A stretch of 6,719 nucleotides of DNA. Source: Lachnospiraceae bacterium. Lineage in GTDB: Bacteria > Bacillota > Clostridia > Lachnospirales > Lachnospiraceae. Below are positions 4,385 to 6,719 of this stretch, one piece after another. The notes under the pieces are model-generated. The model was not told where the DNA came from and ran no database searches. It saw only the letters and a program-made list of their open reading frames with translations. Both the position numbers and the translations under genes were made by a program. Where the stretch lies: the NCBI GenBank assembly GCA_021199405.1, contig JAJQID010000056.1, positions 1 through 6,719 on the forward strand, in the 5' to 3' direction. Numbering within the stretch: position 1 is the stretch's first letter; each line of letters begins with the position of its first letter.

Positions 4385-5247
4385 ATGGGAGAGAAAAATT
4401 TTAAAAGAAATTTCCGGGTGGGAATGATTGTGTTGGTCGCCTTGATTGGGGCGGCGTTTTGCTGGCGGATGGTTCCACGCTCCTTTGACAGCCTTCTGCC
4501 AGATGAGCAGGAAAGGGAGGAGGAAGCCTTCTCCATCACATTCCTGGGTTCCGGAACGATGCCGGTATCCATTTACCCAGAGGGAAGTCTGCTGGTATAT
4601 TATATGATTGGCTCGGAAGCCTGTGAAGAACTGATGGCATATATTCAGGGGCATGGGATAAATGAAAATGACGATGCCGCACAGGAAACGAGCGGTGAAA
4701 CCGTTTCCCGTGATCAACAGATTTCTATAACATCTTACATATCGTGCGAAGCGCATAAATTCAGGAGATGCCTGAAAGGTATAGGAGAAAACGAGGCAGC
4801 TGAAATAACAGATTCGCAGAAGGCAGAAGACTCATTTCTCTCCGACGAGGAGCGTTATGCGGGCATGCTCGTAGGCCATGAGGATTATCCAGAGCTTTAT
4901 GAGGCGGCAGAGGAGATGCTGAATGATCGTGAAGCAATAAAGACCAGCAGGCAGATGGCATTGGGGATACAGTGGTTTCGGACAGTATCCATATTTTCAG
5001 GAATGGTTTGTCTGATGAGGTGTTTGTGATCACTGCGACAGCTTTGACAGGGCTGACCGCGGACGATGAGGTGCGGTTAAGTTTTGGCGTCAGACGCAAT
5101 GAGGACAGTGCTTACGGCATGGAAATCGTGGACGAGATTGAGGTGGCGGACGACGACATGCAGGAAAGACTGACGGCTTATGTTCAATATATCATGGAAA
5201 ATGTAGAAGATCCCAGGTATAAGGAGATTCCGGCTCCGAAGGGGTAA
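4385..5247 (+). pseudogene. Membrane-anchored protein of unknown function, broken by a frameshift
   Basis: The first frame runs from ATG 4385 (GAGGGG three bases upstream; ATG 4370 has no ribosome site) and stops at 5027-5029. It starts with a basic stretch, one membrane helix (about residues 12-30) and an acidic outer part with L-P-D-E-Q-E-R-E-E-E. Near 4935-4942 the coding character moves to the next frame, which reads N-K-D-Q-Q-A-D-G-I-G-D-T-V-V-S-D and continues to TAA 5245-5247 with D-E-V-R-L-S-F-G-V-R-R (about 5068-5100). Beyond the shift the first frame turns into atypical sequence. Restoring one base gives a single protein of about 287 residues, so a one-base deletion is the simplest reading (a two-base insertion would also fit). 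The orientation suggests a short cytoplasmic tail with the rest outside. I do not recognise the family. A sequencing error cannot be ruled out. Confidence 0.6.
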
Positions 5248-5300
5248 GGGGAAAGAAATTTACGCAGGAAACTGTGGGCCAGCAGACGGATTTATTTTAC

Positions 5301-5365
5301 GCCAAACGTCGGAAAGAATATCTGCCAAACGTCGGAAAAAATATCCGCCAAACGTCGGAAAAGCC
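5301..5365. repeat. Three tandem 23-bp direct repeats
   Basis: The copies are 5301-5323, 5324-5346 and a partial copy 5347-5365. The unit is GCCAAACGTCGGAAA followed by RAATATCY; the first 15 bases are identical in all three. The period of 23 is not a multiple of three and runs through all frames, so it is not coding. The array ends on the predicted -35 box of the ATPase gene, so regulation of that gene by a bound protein is plausible. It might also be part of a dispersed genomic repeat. Confidence 0.9.
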
Positions 5366-5396
5366 TTGAATTCATTATCATATTGGTGCATACTAT
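5366..5396 (+). promoter_or_regulatory. Possible promoter of the DUF4143 ATPase gene
   Basis: TTGAAT (5366-5371) and TACTAT (5391-5396) are separated by 19 bases, longer than the ideal 17. It directly abuts the repeat array, and the start point would be near 5403, about 47 bases before the ATG. The rest of the gap at 5248-5449 shows nothing else. Confidence 0.3.
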
Positions 5397-5449
5397 GAGT
5401 TAAGCAGTAAAAAATAACAGGATAGAAAAATGGAATCAGGGAGGTTCGG

Positions 5450-6719
5450 ATGAAAAAATACAGAAAGCGAGTTGCAGACGATATTTTGATACGTAAACTG
5501 GAGGGCAAAGGCGCGGTTTTGATTGAGGGGCCAAAGTGGTGCGGGAAGACCACAACTGCCGAACAGCTTGCGGTGAGTGTTCTGTATATGGATGATCCGG
5601 AGAAAAAAGAACAGAACATTACAATGTCGGAGTTGAATCCAAAAAGGCTTTTAAAAGGTGCGACGCCGAGACTCATTGATGAATGGCAGCTTGCACCAAA
5701 GTTGTGGGATACTGTTCGGTTTGAGGTAGATCATCGGGGAGAGCTGGGTCAGTTTATACTCACGGGGTCTGCCGTTCCTGCAGATACCAGGGAAATTACG
5801 CATTCCGGGACAGGTCGTTTCACCTGGCTTACTATGCGGCCTATGAGCCTGTATGAGTCCGGAGATTCCACGGGAGAAGTCAGTCTGAAGGATTTGTTTG
5901 ACGGCATGACGGATGTTGATGGTGGCTCAGGGATGGATATTGACCGACTTGCTTTTCTTGTATGCCGCGGCGGCTGGCCGCAGGCACTTGATATGAGAGA
6001 CGAGATTGCCCTTGATCAGGCCATGGATTATTATGACGCGGTGGTTCGTTCTGACATCAACCGGGCAGACAATGTACAGAAGAATCCGGAAAGAGTTCGC
6101 AGACTCATGCGCTCTTACGCGAGGAATCAGGGCTCTCAGGTACCGAATACTGTGATTTCTCAGGACATTGCGGTTAATGATGAAAATCCGCTGAATGAGG
6201 AAACGGTATCCTCTTATCTTAACGCCCTGCGTAAAATCTTTGTAGTCGAAGATATGCCTGCATGGAACCCAAACCTGCGGTCAAAGACGGCAATTCGCTT
6301 TTCGGATACCCGGTATTATGTTGATCCATCCATTGCTGCAGCCGCATTGGGAATTGGACCGAACGATCTGGTAAATGATCTGAAAACTTTTGGTTTTCTT
6401 TTTGAAACGTTATGTGTGAGAGACCTGCGTGTATACGCGGATTCTATGGATGGAGAGGTTTATCACTACCGTGATAAAGACGGACTGGAATGCGATGCAG
6501 TTATACACCTGAGAAATGGCAAGTATGGCCTGATTGAAATCAAGCTCGGCGGCGACAAATTGATTGAAGAGGGAGCGGAAAGCCTGAAGATTCTGCAGTC
6601 TAAAATCGATACAGACAAAATGAAAGCGCCGTCATTTCTCATGGTACTGACGGGAGTCGGGGATTACGCGTATTGCAGACAGGATGGAGTGCTTGTGGTT
6701 CCTGTTGGCTGCCTGAAAA
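5450..6719 (+). CDS. AAA ATPase with C-terminal DUF4143 domain (3' end just outside)
   Basis: The ATG at 5450 follows AGGGAGG by five bases. 423 codons lie in the window and no stop is reached; family members end at about this length, so few residues should be missing. The N-terminal ATPase has Walker A G-P-K-W-C-G-K-T-T (27-35), Walker B R-L-I-D-E-W-Q (74-80), the sensor-like F-I-L-T-G-S-A (102-108) and H-S-G-T-G-R-F (118-124). C-R-G-G-W-P (172-177) is the usual start of the linker. The C-terminal DUF4143 part carries a PD-(D/E)XK-like set: G-F-L-F-E-T-L (315-321), E-C-D-A (347-350) and L-I-E-I-K-L-G (361-367), with Glu319, Asp349, Glu363 and Lys365 as likely metal or catalytic residues. It is probably a soluble cytoplasmic protein. 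These ATPases are very common in Clostridia and their function is not established; roles linked to mobile DNA or toxin-antitoxin action have been suggested. All key motifs are intact. Confidence 0.9.
   Translation, partial: MKKYRKRVADDILIRKLEGKGAVLIEGPKWCGKTTTAEQLAVSVLYMDDPEKKEQNITMSELNPKRLLKGATPRLIDEWQLAPKLWDTVRFEVDHRGELGQFILTGSAVPADTREITHSGTGRFTWLTMRPMSLYESGDSTGEVSLKDLFDGMTDVDGGSGMDIDRLAFLVCRGGWPQALDMRDEIALDQAMDYYDAVVRSDINRADNVQKNPERVRRLMRSYARNQGSQVPNTVISQDIAVNDENPLNEETVSSYLNALRKIFVVEDMPAWNPNLRSKTAIRFSDTRYYVDPSIAAAALGIGPNDLVNDLKTFGFLFETLCVRDLRVYADSMDGEVYHYRDKDGLECDAVIHLRNGKYGLIEIKLGGDKLIEEGAESLKILQSKIDTDKMKAPSFLMVLTGVGDYAYCRQDGVLVVPVGCLK

Noticed and set aside
4325..4756. Minus-strand open frames under the membrane-anchored gene
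   Set aside because: They mirror the plus-strand coding sequence, have no ribosome site and show no family features.
5301..5365. The 23-bp repeats as a CRISPR array
   Set aside because: The units are directly contiguous with no unique spacers, and only three are present.
5260..5676. 138-residue minus-strand open frame across the repeats and ATPase start
   Set aside because: It is the antisense shadow of the strongly supported ATPase gene and of the tandem repeats.

Overview
The window looks like chromosomal accessory DNA from a gut-type Clostridia bacterium, most likely Lachnospiraceae. Grounds: GGAGG-type ribosome sites, TTGAA(T/C)-17-TA(T/A)A(A/T)T promoters, a Rpn-family nuclease and a DUF4143 ATPase of the kind common in that family, and an ECF sigma remnant of a clostridial type. 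Genus cannot be read from the sequence. No rRNA, tRNA, CRISPR array or complete insertion sequence was seen.

Layout. (1) 1-155: the last 50 residues of an ABC exporter ATPase domain. Convergent to it, 231-1061 on the minus strand, is a stand-alone C39-like cysteine peptidase with its own promoter. (2) 1062-1480: a divergent intergenic region with a promoter on each strand, an inverted repeat and a small palindrome. (3) 1481-2408: a Rpn-family PD-(D/E)XK protein that stops early, then a small unknown gene. (4) 2420-3196: a clear Tn7 TnsA homologue with no tnsB or tnsC beside it. (5) 3197-3752: a promoter, three copies of a 19-bp motif that all read Y-Q-L-L-(K/N)-C in one frame, a 17-codon mini-ORF and a small two-helix membrane protein. 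It ends at a strong terminator (3791-3836). (6) 3837-4304: a collapsed ECF sigma/anti-sigma cassette, with an ECF-like promoter kept but the genes cut by deletions. (7) 4319-5247: an inverted repeat, then a membrane-anchored protein gene broken by a frameshift. (8) 5301-5365: three tandem 23-bp repeats directly upstream of a DUF4143 AAA ATPase gene (5450 to the window end).

How it fits together. The window reads as a patchwork of accessory modules, several of them decayed. From about 2090 to 3790 the DNA is visibly more AT-rich than the Rpn gene before it and the ATPase gene after it, which suggests that the small-gene/TnsA/membrane-protein block arrived separately. Three different PD-(D/E)XK-fold proteins (Rpn, TnsA, DUF4143) lie within 5.3 kb. 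The best candidate for something undescribed is the two-gene unit of the small unknown protein plus TnsA. The YQLLKC repeat cluster behind it comes next.
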